Origin: Phyllobacterium endophyticum
GTDB taxonomy: Bacteria > Pseudomonadota > Alphaproteobacteria > Rhizobiales > Rhizobiaceae
Assembly (NCBI RefSeq): GCF_003010935.1
Contig: NZ_PGGN01000005.1
Span: 186,001 to 250,000, forward strand
Direction of reading: 5' to 3'
Length of the DNA stretch: 64,000 nucleotides
The notes below the pieces were generated by a model that saw nothing but the letters and a program-made list of their open reading frames with translations, made no database searches and had not been told where the DNA came from. Below, one piece after another: positions 55,365 to 64,000 of this stretch; within the stretch, counting starts at the first letter, position 1; every line of letters starts with the position of its first letter. The translations under genes and the position numbers were made by a program.

Positions 55365-58229
55365 TCAACTGGGTGATCCGGCAGCGGCAGTCTGCAGCGG
55401 CCTCATTTCGAAATTCTCATCATGTTGCCGGGATCCAGGTTCACGGGGCGCCCTTTCGACAAGAGACATCCGTTCCGGCGGCGGCGGCAAAGCAGCCAGT
55501 TCGGCGAGTTTCAGCGTGGTTTCCACCGGTTGCGCAGCAAGCCTATCCGGGAACCACGACTTCAATTGTTGCACCACGGGTTTGACGCTTTGCTCCCATG
55601 CGAGCGACCCGCCGCGCTCTGCGGCAGCTTCAGAGAGGCGGATCAACGCGGCACGATCCTCGGACAATGCCATGATCATCTCAGTAAGTTCGCGGCTGAT
55701 CACATTGTCGTCCGTCGATTCGATCAACAGGCCATCAACACCGTGGTCGATGAGTTCGCCGACTGCGCCCACTGAGGTTGCGATCGGTACGCAACCGAGC
55801 CTCTGCGCCTCTATGATGGTCAGAGGTGCGCCTTCCCAGCGCGAAGGCAATACCACGACATCGGCCCATGCAAAGGCCTTGTTCAGGTGTCGGCTTGAGA
55901 AAACCGGAGGCTCAACATGAACACCGATTTCAGCGAAACGTTCTTTCCAGGACCCCCCGGCGCCAGCGTCCATGACATCGCTGCCGATGATCTTCCAATC
56001 GATCGGTGCCGAGCGTTGGCGTAGTTCGCGAACAGACGCGAACAATCGTTCTATTCCCTTTTGGGCGTCTAGCCGCCCCAGAAAAAGAACATTGAGCTTG
56101 TCGCGCTGCGGCTTGTTGCGCCGAGCGCTGAGGATCGCATCCTGCTCTCTCGGCGGCAATGCATAGCTCGCCGCATTCTGTATGTGCATGAGCTTGGCGT
56201 TAGGAACGCCCATTGCATGCAACCATTCAGCCATGTCTCTCGAACAGGTCAGGATGGTGTCATACACATGCTCGAAGGCGAGAGTGAGATAGGGATGGCC
56301 GGCATCCCGTCCCATCTTTGATTTATCGAGCACGTGAACATAGTTCAGCACCTTCATGCCACGGCGGCGAAGTTCGCCCAGCATGGAGTTCACCGGAGCC
56401 GCCTGATTGTTGATCACTACGTCCAGCCCGGCAAGGAAGCCCGTGATCAACTCGGCTTTCGCGGCCTCGTCATGCCCCATCAACAAGTCATGCCCGGCGA
56501 ACTGATTGGGACCACCCCAGAGCGGATAATCGTCCGCGAGGAAGTTGACCGTCTTGAACACGCCGTCGTTTTCGGGGATGCGGTTATAAACCGGCTTGCC
56601 AAGCAGGAAGAGATGCACCTCGCAGCCTGCATTCTTCAATGCCTGCGCTACTGCATATGCAACTTTCTCGACGCCGCCAAAGCTGCCAATAGGCAGAAGA
56701 AAGCCGACGCGCAGCGGGTTGGAGGCGTGGGCGAGACGTGGCATCACCGGTTTGGCGCCCACCGCATGCCGCAGCAATTCAAAATAACGGCTACGATTGG
56801 GGAAGTAGACCGATCTCCAGAGCCAACGGTTCTTTGACTGCAGGCGATATCCGGAATCGCGCAGAGCACCCAGTGTGGCCAGAAGCGCATTGGTTGGCGA
56901 GAGGGCAGTGCTCTGCATTTCACGCGAGGTGAACGGGCCACTGATCACAATTTCCACTATGTTCGGGCTTGGAACCGGCTTGTGAAGCGAGCGCGTCCAA
57001 TCGTCGGACACATCATCTGCGCAAGTCGAAAAAATATCGAATGTGCACATCCAGCCAAAAGGCTTGTCTGCGAGGGGCTCCGCTTCGCTGATCCTGCGTA
57101 TGTCGATGCCAACCTTGGCGTTGCTCCGCTCGAAGCGTATGGCAACGAAATGGTGTTTTTGAGAAACGCGCTCGCCCAGCCATAGCAGGTTGTGTATCAA
57201 GCCAAGGCGCGTCAGGGCATCCCTGTGTGCTGCAGTCATCCACAAGAGGAAAGGCGGAACCCCGAAAGTTTCCGGCTCGGCCTTTGCCGCCCAGAAACGG
57301 GTGACAAAATCTTCCAGGCTGCACTTTTCATGTTCGACCGAAGGATCGGTGAACATGTCGACAGCATAGTTGCCCATGCCGATCGCGGCGTAACGCGGCG
57401 CTTCCTCATGCTCCCAGGCAAGCAGGGTCTCCGCGGCAAACAGCTTTTTGTGCTTCTGCCTGATATAGGTGAGGATGCCTTCGCGCGTGCGGTTGGAATC
57501 GCGAAGCATACTCTCCGCACGCTGCCGGTATTCGAAACCGAAGAACGGATAGTTGGCGCCGCGGAAACCGCGTCCGATCGCCTGCAGCCAAAAGTCCCAG
57601 TCCTCGAAGCCCGCTTTCATGCTTTCATCGAATCGCACGCCGGCGTCGAGCATGCGCCGCGACACCAGGCTGCCTGCCTCGCATATATTGTCGAAGGTCA
57701 GGTGAAGAAGCCGCGAGTACTGCGTTGTGTAGTTTCCGTTCCATTCAATGCCGAACTTGTCGATGTTCGGATAGATCCAGTCGACCTTGTCGTCTGATTT
57801 CATGAAACTGAGAATGTCGCGGATAGCAGTGCGCGTAATACGGTTATCGGCATCCAGAAAGTAGACAGCTTCGAGATCGGGAAAGTTTCGCAACGCAAAT
57901 TCGATGCCATAATTGCGAGCAGAGCTCAGGCCGCCATTCGCCTTGCGAAGGTAAAAGACGTTTGGGTGCGCGAGCGCATAGGTTCGCCCGACTTCGCCCG
58001 TTTCCGGATAGGGACAGCCGTCATCGATGATTACCGCGGCAATATCGAAAGGAGCTTCCTGGGCCAGCACGGATTCGAGAGCCTCCGCAAGAAGGACAGA
58101 ATGCTTGTAAGCTGGGATGAGAACCGCAACCCTGGGCGAGAGTAGTTGATCGGGCTCGATTCCGGACTGAGATCGCGTCGCGATCTGCTCCCGAAGGCGG
58201 TTGATCTGGTCCAGCATGAAATTATCCAT
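55365..58229 (-). CDS. Large bifunctional glycosyltransferase, GT2-GT4 fusion
   Basis: A 954-residue protein, start 58229 overlapping the previous gene by 8 bp (alternative ATG 58217). An N-terminal GT2 (residues about 30-300: PRVAVLIPAYKHSVLLAEALESVLAQ, VIIDDGCPYPETGEV, AVYFLDADNRITRTAIRDI with DxD) is followed by a mid-region with a signature for GT2-linked sequences, then a GT4 domain at about 520-900 (RVGFLLPIGSFGGVEKVAYAVAQALKNAG, LNVLFLGRLDAQKGIERL, VLPSRWEGAPLTIIEAQRLGCVPIATSVGAVGEL with ExxE). Two glycosyltransferase domains may add successive sugars of a repeat. Cytoplasmic/membrane-peripheral. Confidence 0.88.
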   Translation of the reverse strand: MDNFMLDQINRLREQIATRSQSGIEPDQLLSPRVAVLIPAYKHSVLLAEALESVLAQEAPFDIAAVIIDDGCPYPETGEVGRTYALAHPNVFYLRKANGGLSSARNYGIEFALRNFPDLEAVYFLDADNRITRTAIRDILSFMKSDDKVDWIYPNIDKFGIEWNGNYTTQYSRLLHLTFDNICEAGSLVSRRMLDAGVRFDESMKAGFEDWDFWLQAIGRGFRGANYPFFGFEYRQRAESMLRDSNRTREGILTYIRQKHKKLFAAETLLAWEHEEAPRYAAIGMGNYAVDMFTDPSVEHEKCSLEDFVTRFWAAKAEPETFGVPPFLLWMTAAHRDALTRLGLIHNLLWLGERVSQKHHFVAIRFERSNAKVGIDIRRISEAEPLADKPFGWMCTFDIFSTCADDVSDDWTRSLHKPVPSPNIVEIVISGPFTSREMQSTALSPTNALLATLGALRDSGYRLQSKNRWLWRSVYFPNRSRYFELLRHAVGAKPVMPRLAHASNPLRVGFLLPIGSFGGVEKVAYAVAQALKNAGCEVHLFLLGKPVYNRIPENDGVFKTVNFLADDYPLWGGPNQFAGHDLLMGHDEAAKAELITGFLAGLDVVINNQAAPVNSMLGELRRRGMKVLNYVHVLDKSKMGRDAGHPYLTLAFEHVYDTILTCSRDMAEWLHAMGVPNAKLMHIQNAASYALPPREQDAILSARRNKPQRDKLNVLFLGRLDAQKGIERLFASVRELRQRSAPIDWKIIGSDVMDAGAGGSWKERFAEIGVHVEPPVFSSRHLNKAFAWADVVVLPSRWEGAPLTIIEAQRLGCVPIATSVGAVGELIDHGVDGLLIESTDDNVISRELTEMIMALSEDRAALIRLSEAAAERGGSLAWEQSVKPVVQQLKSWFPDRLAAQPVETTLKLAELAALPPPPERMSLVERAPREPGSRQHDENFEMRPLQTAAAGSPS

Positions 58230-59751
58230 TGACCATGAGGCTGATGTTGCGGAATTTGGCCCAGGCGAATGCATTGTCGCCCGGCTTGTTCTTCATCCGG
58301 GTGGCAATGTAGATATTCTGCCACACTCGCACCTGCTCGGTGATAAAGGCGTTGAGCCGAGGCTCTTCACCCGGCGCGACGCTGACCCAGCCGGAAAATC
58401 CCTCGCCGGAAACCGGTTGCCTTTGCTCATCCAGCAATTGCCGGGCATTCTGAATATCGCTTGCTATAACCAGAGCAAAATCGACGTCCTTTGATTCCTC
58501 ATTGTCTATGACCGCACTGGACGAGACGCGCAAGATATTGGGTGGGCACGCCGCTGGTATATGGCCGATTGTTACGCCGGATGAGGGCGGATGGCAGCCA
58601 ATTGCTCGTTCCTCAGGCAGGGGAAGGATCGCTGCGAATTCAAACGAGATCTCGTCCGTATTGGACAGGTCAGCCAGTTCGAGGATGCCTGTTGCCATGG
58701 GTATTTCCCGGAACCCGCCGTCTCCCGCCTCCCTGGACTGTGCCGGCAGATAGTTGGCCCAGCTGGGCAGCAGAATTCCGGGCATGCCGCACCAGATCTG
58801 CAGGGCAAGGCTGTTCTTCAGGAGCGGGCTGTCATTCGCCGCATCACGCACCTGAAACATCTCGAGAGGCTGCAAGCCGCCAAGTGACAAGAGGGGCATC
58901 TCATCATCGATACCGTCGATACGAAGGCGCAGGCTCAAGGTCCGCCGCAAGCCGGCGAGGGTTCGCGACAGACCAAGATAATTCCAGCCTTGGCCGAGCT
59001 TTGAAAGCGGCACTTCCCAACTTTCGACAATACACATGTCCTCAAGCGTGACCAGTTGCGCGCTCAACGTGGCATCATCGCGCCGCACCAGGCGCTCGAA
59101 ATGGATGGCCACGGCGCTGACACCGGCGCTGGCGACGGGAAGAATTTGCGACAGACCATCGTAAGACGCATCGGCCAACACGTTGGCGCGCGAGGAACTG
59201 CTGACAGGCTCGTTCGAAAAGGCTAGGTCGAACGGCTGCAAACCCTGTCGGTCGACAAAACTCTCGACTGCCGCGAACCTGTTTTGCAGGTTGTCGTTCA
59301 GCGTGCGCAAAGCCAATAATTCACGATTTGACTGGGTGATCTTTCTCGCGTCGAACGATAACAGGCTGACGAGTTTTTGAATGATCAGACCCGCGGTCTC
59401 GATCTCTTTGCCGGAATGCCATTCGAAAACAGTTGGCTCGTCAACAATACCACGGCTTTTCAACCAGTCGAGGAGGCGCTTGTCCCGACCCCGGTGAACA
59501 GGATTGATAAGAACCGCCAATGTGCACAAGGGAGCCTCGTGCATCTCGAATTTTTGGCCGGACGAGTCTGACAAGATAGCCGCGTCATCCTTGACGCCTT
59601 CGAAGCCCAGAATCTTCACAGCTTTCGAAAGGCCATCCGGAATCTCGTCATGGTCGATGCCCATGCGAAGCAGGATTGGCTCTTTGAGCAGATCTATTTC
59701 TCTCAAGGATTTCGCAGCTGGCGATAGCTTGTACGAAGTCTGAACCGTCAT
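58222..59751 (-). CDS. Protein of unknown function in the polysaccharide locus, 509 aa
   Basis: A 509-residue soluble protein with no signal peptide or membrane helices. The N-terminal 130 residues are helical and acidic (ATGs, SYKLSPAAKSLREIDLLKE, KVLGFEGVKDDAAILSD); the centre and C-terminus alternate hydrophobic beta-strands and contain ESWEVPLSKLGQGWNYLGLSRTLAGLRRTLSLRLRIDG, GLQPLEMFQV and GFSGWVSVAPGEEPRLNAFITEQVRVWQNIYIATRMK, reminiscent of carbohydrate-binding or sandwich folds. I do not recognise a named domain. The stop overlaps the glycosyltransferase start, so the two are translationally coupled, and an accessory role in glycan assembly is likely. Confidence 0.7.
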   Translation of the reverse strand: MTVQTSYKLSPAAKSLREIDLLKEPILLRMGIDHDEIPDGLSKAVKILGFEGVKDDAAILSDSSGQKFEMHEAPLCTLAVLINPVHRGRDKRLLDWLKSRGIVDEPTVFEWHSGKEIETAGLIIQKLVSLLSFDARKITQSNRELLALRTLNDNLQNRFAAVESFVDRQGLQPFDLAFSNEPVSSSSRANVLADASYDGLSQILPVASAGVSAVAIHFERLVRRDDATLSAQLVTLEDMCIVESWEVPLSKLGQGWNYLGLSRTLAGLRRTLSLRLRIDGIDDEMPLLSLGGLQPLEMFQVRDAANDSPLLKNSLALQIWCGMPGILLPSWANYLPAQSREAGDGGFREIPMATGILELADLSNTDEISFEFAAILPLPEERAIGCHPPSSGVTIGHIPAACPPNILRVSSSAVIDNEESKDVDFALVIASDIQNARQLLDEQRQPVSGEGFSGWVSVAPGEEPRLNAFITEQVRVWQNIYIATRMKNKPGDNAFAWAKFRNISLMVNG

Positions 59752-60012
59752 TTCCTCATCCTTGGCCCATCATGCATCAGCTGCATTTCTATGGAACTAT
59801 AGTGTCAACTTCGTGAAGCTTGTCACAGATTTATATTGCGGCGCAACAATAAAAATATTCCGCTTTCACAATTTCTTCTTGACGTAACTTATAGTAATCA
59901 TTGAAGTAATTTACTTCAAAATCCAAAATATTATCGAGGCACTGCAAACCGCAGAACCTGCACCGGCGACTCTCCAAAAAAGCCGCCGATGTCATGGAAA
60001 ATAGATGTGACG
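59752..60012. other. Promoter region of the polysaccharide block, with AT-rich inverted repeat
   Basis: No gene is seen. It includes the 9-1-9 inverted repeat TTGAAGTAA-T-TTACTTCAA (59901-59919) and several AT-rich runs (AATAAAAATATT at 59849), suitable for a transcription factor or MucR/H-NS-like control of the minus-strand genes starting at 59751. Confidence 0.45.
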
Positions 60013-61029
60013 CTAACCGGCGGCGCGTTCTTCCGGTTCGTCCGTTTTCATGGATTGCAACTTGCGTTCCCAGGCGAGGGCATCGCCAACGATAAGCTCG
60101 AGGTCTGCGCGTCCGGCAACAAAGCCGAATTCGTTACGGATCCGGTCGTTACCCGCCACCAGAATAGCGGGGTCTCCGGCACGGCGGGGGGCCATGTGCA
60201 CCGGAAAGTCGATGCCAGACACGCGCTTGACCGCGTCGATGATCTCCAGGACCGAATAGCCGTAGCCATATCCGCAATTCGCGGCCGTGCTTTTGCCGCC
60301 GGCTTCCAGATAATTGAGCGCGCAGAGATGCGCCTGGGCAAGATCGCTGACGTGAATGTAGTCACGGACGCAGGTCCCGTCGGTGGTGGCGTAATCTTTA
60401 CCGTAAACCTCGATATGCGAGCGTTCACCCGTCGCAGCCTGGCTGGCAATCTTGATCAGATGGGTTGCGCGCGGAAACGATTGTCCAGAACGCAAGAGTG
60501 GGTCGGCACCAGCCACATTGAAGTAGCGCAGCGCAACATAATTGAAATCAGGATGAGCCACTGCTGCGTCGCGTAGCATCCACTCCGTCATCAGTTTGGA
60601 CGTTCCATAGGGCGAAATCGGCTGATGCGGCATCTCTTCCGAGATCGGCGTTTTTTCGGGTTCCCCATAAACGGCCGCCGTGGACGAGAATATGAAGTGC
60701 CCCACACCCTCGGCAATGGCCGCTTCGATCAACGCGCGCGATTGCACTGTATTGTTACGATAATAGAAGAGGGGATCCCGCACCGAATCCGGTACGACGA
60801 TCGATCCCGCAAAATGCAGTATCGCTGTCACATTGTGCTTGCGAATCAAAGCGCGCACGAGCGGCTGGTCTCCCACGTCGCCCGCGCAGAACGCGACATC
60901 CTCTGGCACAAGCCATGAGAAGCCGCAGCTCAGATCATCGAGAACAACAACGGACCTGCCGGCATCTTTCAATGCTAGCACCATATGGCTGCCTATGTAG
61001 CCTGCGCCACCTGTAACAAGAACGGTCAT
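60013..61029 (-). CDS. galE: UDP-glucose 4-epimerase GalE
   Basis: A 338-residue epimerase supplying UDP-galactose for polysaccharide synthesis. NAD-binding GGAGYIG (7-13), catalytic region SSTAAVYGE (S116) and Y141-x-x-x-K145 in SPYGTSKLMTE, with HFAGSIVVPDS and LRYFNVAGADP. C-terminal VKRVSGIDFPVHMAPRRAGDPAILVAGNDRI matches the family. Its start ATG is at 61029 with a GGAGTTTCCCCC context. Placement beside glycosyltransferases fits an exopolysaccharide cluster. Confidence 0.95.
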   Translation of the reverse strand: MTVLVTGGAGYIGSHMVLALKDAGRSVVVLDDLSCGFSWLVPEDVAFCAGDVGDQPLVRALIRKHNVTAILHFAGSIVVPDSVRDPLFYYRNNTVQSRALIEAAIAEGVGHFIFSSTAAVYGEPEKTPISEEMPHQPISPYGTSKLMTEWMLRDAAVAHPDFNYVALRYFNVAGADPLLRSGQSFPRATHLIKIASQAATGERSHIEVYGKDYATTDGTCVRDYIHVSDLAQAHLCALNYLEAGGKSTAANCGYGYGYSVLEIIDAVKRVSGIDFPVHMAPRRAGDPAILVAGNDRIRNEFGFVAGRADLELIVGDALAWERKLQSMKTDEPEERAAG

Positions 61030-61133
61030 GGGGGAAACTCCTGGTAAGTCTGTTGGGGAATATGTCGTAGGATTGTGGCGATTACGGCTGGGTCGCTCTT
61101 GCCTGCGTTCCTCAGAGGAACGACGTGATCACA

Positions 61134-62318
61134 TTACGCGACCCGGCGAACCGGATCCGCCATCTGACCCGTCTCCAGCATTTTGTGAGCCACACCGTTT
61201 TCGGTTAGAAACCGTTGCATCTCGCCATAGGTGCGATGCCACGCCTGGTTGTATTTATCGAAAAGCGACTGGTCCCAATAATCCTCCAGTCTGAACGTCC
61301 CGCCTGCGAATATGTCGAACTTTGGTATCTGGTACGTCTCGGCAAATTCCACCGTCCGGCTGTCATAGGTGAAGTAGATCGACGGCACGCCGTTGGCCAA
61401 AGCCATGAGATTGCCATGCAGACGATAACCGAGAACGAGGTCCTTCGAACGGACGAGGTTCTCATAGTCAGCAACGACATCGGAATAGAACATGCGCGTG
61501 CGGTACAGCCTCTCAACAGTCTCGTCGAGATACCAGTCGGCGGCCCATTTGTTCGCCTTCAGCGCCGCAATCGCCTCTTCCTTCTGCTCCATTGTGCCAA
61601 AAACCAGCTTCTTTTCTTCAACTTCACCCTGTGCCATCAGTGTTGCGTCGAAGCGACCTGCCATTTCCTTGACGAGGTCGCGATGAAACGTCAGGTAGCG
61701 CTCGATATCCCGAGCATAAGTCGGTGAAACCTCACGCCGGATGGTGATCCCGACAGTGCGCACCTCTTCAAGCGGCGGCAGTGTTATCTTCATCCCGGGC
61801 TCGTTGCGGCGGAACGCCGTGGGACAACCGATGATTCGAACGTTCTTTATGCCGATGTCGTTCATGACCTCCGCAGAATAGGCACCGCGCACGCCAAGCG
61901 AGACAGTTGAATCCGCTATTATTTTCAGGACCGTTTTCGTTTGTTCCGAGAGTTGCAGTTGACCTTGGACCGGCGCCTGAGCTCCGATGCCGAATGCAAT
62001 GACCGGCAATCCGAGGCGCTTCAGGACCGGGATCGCGTTGGTCCAGTCCATGTGCTGATGCACGTAGTTCGAGCCGCGCAGAATGACATAATCATATTCC
62101 TCCCGCAGCCGATCGATGTGATCCATATCGAGATGCATGATCGGCAACTCGGCGATTTTTTCGTAGTTCATGAGTTTCAGTGACGAGTCGAAGACAAAGG
62201 CATCACCTATGTTGTGGTAGTGATCCATATTCCCCTGCACATCGCTGTGCTGGTACCAGCGAACATTGTCGTGATCGTAGACCTCGCCTGATGGGATCAT
62301 TACGAGTACACGTGCCAT
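61134..62318 (-). CDS. Polysaccharide pyruvyltransferase-family protein (2)
   Basis: A 394-residue homologue of the 54.0-kb gene: FGIGAQAPVQGQLQLSEQTK, VSLGVRGAYSAEVMNDIGIKNVRIIGCPTAF, YRLHGNLMALANGVPSIYFTYDSRTVEF. The ends differ. Two related proteins in one locus may serve different sugars of the polymer or work as a pair. AAGGAAATTC precedes the ATG. Confidence 0.88.
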   Translation of the reverse strand: MARVLVMIPSGEVYDHDNVRWYQHSDVQGNMDHYHNIGDAFVFDSSLKLMNYEKIAELPIMHLDMDHIDRLREEYDYVILRGSNYVHQHMDWTNAIPVLKRLGLPVIAFGIGAQAPVQGQLQLSEQTKTVLKIIADSTVSLGVRGAYSAEVMNDIGIKNVRIIGCPTAFRRNEPGMKITLPPLEEVRTVGITIRREVSPTYARDIERYLTFHRDLVKEMAGRFDATLMAQGEVEEKKLVFGTMEQKEEAIAALKANKWAADWYLDETVERLYRTRMFYSDVVADYENLVRSKDLVLGYRLHGNLMALANGVPSIYFTYDSRTVEFAETYQIPKFDIFAGGTFRLEDYWDQSLFDKYNQAWHRTYGEMQRFLTENGVAHKMLETGQMADPVRRVA

Positions 62319-62355
62319 AGAATTTCCTTCTCGTGGATTCGACGCTGGTGAAATC

Positions 62356-63684
62356 TCAGCTTGCTCGCGGAAGAACGACGTCGGTCGCTGCGGCTATGTC
62401 GACTGGTGTTTGCCGACGCGATTTAAGAAGCTCGCCATAGAGGGCAACATGTTCTTCGGCGCTTTCGATACAGTTCGTCGGCTGGCGAGCACTGTGGTGA
62501 AGACGGTTCCAGATCAGCGGGTCGCTCAATACCTCGGTAAAGCGATCAGCCAGATCTTCGGCGCTGCGGACCCGAAAGTGCAGGCCATCCAGTCCGTCTC
62601 GGACCTTTTCGGCCATTCCACCAATGTTGGAACAGATAACAGGGCGACGGTGATGCAAGGCTTCCTGGATGACGAGGGGCGAGTTTTCCCACCAGATCGA
62701 TGGAACCACGACCCAATCGACAGACTCCATCAGGCGTGGCATCTCCGAATTCTGGTAAGCCCCATAGAAGCGAACCCGGGAGCCCGCTTCTTTGATGAGT
62801 TTTTCCATATGGTCCTGGAATTCACGCGGCTGCTTTTCGAGGTTACCGCCGAAAATCATCAGGCGTGAATCTGTGCCCCATACTTCGTCCGGAACCCGTG
62901 ACACGGCGTCGACCAGAACGTCCACGCCCTTATAGGGTGTCATTTGCCCAAAATACGCGAAGCGGTTGCGGCGGGGATTTGGTCCTGTCAGTTCACGTGG
63001 CGGCGTCACGGTTTCAACCGAGATACCATTCTCGATGACATGCAACTTGTCCGGGTCAAGGCCCCACTCAGCATATGTGCGCGCAAGAAAGACGCTTGGT
63101 GACACAAATGCGTCGGCAAGTTCGAGCATTCCGCGGACTAGCCGCTCCCTCTTTAAAAACCGGGCGGGCGGCACGTCGGGAAAGCAGGCGTGGCAATCGA
63201 TTGGGGAGGCCTCGGTGCAAAGCTTCGACGAACCGGCCTTCACCATCTGGCCGTCATTGTTACAGATCGACAGGTATTCGTGGAACGTCAGAAGGATTGC
63301 CGCGTCCGGCAGTGCCTCGCGGATGGCGTACAGAGTTTCCAGACCAAGGCCCAGTACATGGTGAAAGTGCACGACATGCGGGTTGAAATCGCGAACGAAA
63401 CGCAGGAGGTCCCGCCGGATTTCATCGGTGTTGCTGTTTGACAGGTAAAAATGGTCGTATTCGTCCGCATGAAACAGGATTTCATCGCTGCTGCGGCGCA
63501 AGCTCATCAGAGCCGTCGTGCCATGGCGTGGGATCGGGTGGCTGGCACGCGCCAGATAGACCGACTGCACGCCAGGCAACGCGTTCAGGCCTTTGTGCAG
63601 ATTGTAAGATGCGATTTCGCCGCCACCGAGCGAGATGCTCGGGTGGGCGTGCGATATCACAAGAGCCCGAAGTTGTTCCGTCAT
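62356..63684 (-). CDS. GT4-family glycosyltransferase
   Basis: A 442-residue family-4 glycosyltransferase. N-terminal RALVISHAHPSISLGGGEIASYNLHKGLNALPG (acceptor side), middle LTFHEYLSICNNDGQM and cysteine-rich SPIDCHACFPDVP, C-terminal domain from about 230 with NRFAYFGQMTPYKGVDVLVDAV and VVPSIWWENSPLVIQEALHHRRPVICSNIGGMAEKV with the ExxE-type EA motif. It overlaps the upstream glycosyltransferase by ATGA. Confidence 0.92.
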   Translation of the reverse strand: MTEQLRALVISHAHPSISLGGGEIASYNLHKGLNALPGVQSVYLARASHPIPRHGTTALMSLRRSSDEILFHADEYDHFYLSNSNTDEIRRDLLRFVRDFNPHVVHFHHVLGLGLETLYAIREALPDAAILLTFHEYLSICNNDGQMVKAGSSKLCTEASPIDCHACFPDVPPARFLKRERLVRGMLELADAFVSPSVFLARTYAEWGLDPDKLHVIENGISVETVTPPRELTGPNPRRNRFAYFGQMTPYKGVDVLVDAVSRVPDEVWGTDSRLMIFGGNLEKQPREFQDHMEKLIKEAGSRVRFYGAYQNSEMPRLMESVDWVVVPSIWWENSPLVIQEALHHRRPVICSNIGGMAEKVRDGLDGLHFRVRSAEDLADRFTEVLSDPLIWNRLHHSARQPTNCIESAEEHVALYGELLKSRRQTPVDIAAATDVVLPRAS

Positions 63685-64000
63685 ACCGGTTTCTCCACCG
63701 ACGCGGGGCGGTTCCTATGAATGTTTGCCCAACGAGTGTCGAATACCTGACGATCGATGCGTTCGATGAGTGCGATCGTCGACGCCTTGTCCGCAACCGA
63801 TATGTCGTCGGAGCCCAGCATCTGCGCAGATGGCAGCCAATAGGACTTCAGGCCGGTTTGTTTAAGCTTGAGACCGAGATCCAGACCCTTTTCATGCGTA
63901 CCGAGGTATCCGCGTGTGAACCCATCGACGGAGAACAAGGCATTCCTCGGCAGGACACAACATTCGAATGTGGCAGTTGCAACTTCCGTGGTCGCCATTC
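63681..64000 (-). CDS. C-terminal part of a glycosyltransferase-like protein, 5' end beyond window
   Basis: The frame is open to the window edge, so the start lies beyond base 64000. The visible 106 residues include FECCVLPRNALFSVDGFTRGYLGTHEKGLDLGLKLKQTGLKSYWLPSAQMLGSDD, which resembles the acceptor-side end of GT2 glycosyltransferases, and a tail ending HRNRPASVEKPV. Assignment is from this fragment only. Confidence 0.65.
   Translation of the reverse strand, partial: MATTEVATATFECCVLPRNALFSVDGFTRGYLGTHEKGLDLGLKLKQTGLKSYWLPSAQMLGSDDISVADKASTIALIERIDRQVFDTRWANIHRNRPASVEKPV

Noticed and set aside
1..64000. Insertion sequences, phage genes, CRISPR arrays, tRNA or rRNA genes
   Set aside because: No transposase, integrase, regularly spaced repeats, cloverleaf or rRNA signature was found by eye. 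The inverted repeat at 24290-24344 is single-copy here and encodes nothing.

Overview
The window looks like part of a RepABC-type secondary replicon (megaplasmid or chromid) of an alphaproteobacterium in the Rhizobiales/Hyphomicrobiales (Rhizobiaceae, Phyllobacteriaceae or Brucellaceae). The evidence is a complete repA-repB-repC block at 42.9-46.6 kb with parS-like sites and a counter-transcribed RNA locus, a eukaryotic-type glutamine synthetase II with a sigma-54 promoter, promoters of the alphaproteobacterial general-stress sigma type (GGAAC...TT), an Irr-type iron box, and rhizobial-style exopolysaccharide genes. Base composition is fairly uniform. I see no transposase, integrase, tRNA, rRNA or CRISPR array.

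Layout. 0-6 kb: rhodanese/chromate-resistance fusion (cut by the window edge), DUF899 protein, isochorismatase-like hydrolase, stress-type DUF892 and DUF1236 genes, an MgtC-like membrane protein followed by two very small membrane ORFs, and glnII. 6-18 kb: a ten-gene minus-strand sugar/polyol operon (dehydrogenase, ABC importer, SIS-domain isomerase, TIM-barrel epimerase, SorC regulator, two FGGY kinases), facing an L-arabinose/D-galactose 1-dehydrogenase. 18-21.4 kb: a patatin-like lipase with an inserted membrane segment, divergent from an exported protein. 21.4-28.3 kb: a redox-defence block (msrA, ohrR, CcdA-thioredoxin fusion, a two-component system, ohr, an exported alpha/beta hydrolase).

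28.4-33.1 kb is a dense cluster of small stress-type genes around a cyclic-nucleotide-domain/thioredoxin-reductase-like flavoprotein. Several carry GGAAC-N16..18-TT promoters, and two are paralogues of an unrecognised small protein family. 33.3-41.2 kb is an amide uptake and hydrolysis operon: an AmiC-like sensor, an AmiR-like ANTAR antiterminator, a dipeptide-type ABC transporter and an acetamidase/formamidase. Its leader can form competing hairpins. 41.3-42.7 kb holds an exported hydrolase and a metallophosphoesterase.

42.9-46.9 kb is the replication/partition module. 46.9-51.2 kb is an efeUOB iron-uptake operon with a second, cupredoxin-less EfeO (EfeM type), preceded by a palindromic Irr-type iron-control element. 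51.4-64 kb is a minus-strand exopolysaccharide locus: AlgX-like SGNH protein with TPRs, GH16 glycanase, two pyruvyltransferases, a GT2-GT4 fusion, an unrecognised 509-aa protein, galE, a GT4 and the end of another GT running off the window.

The most interesting leads are the stress-gene cluster with its paired small-protein family and hidden ribosome-binding site, the AmiC/AmiR-controlled transporter leader, the small ORFs behind the MgtC gene, and the unusual polysaccharide locus. All functions are inferred from motifs recognised by eye. No database search was run.
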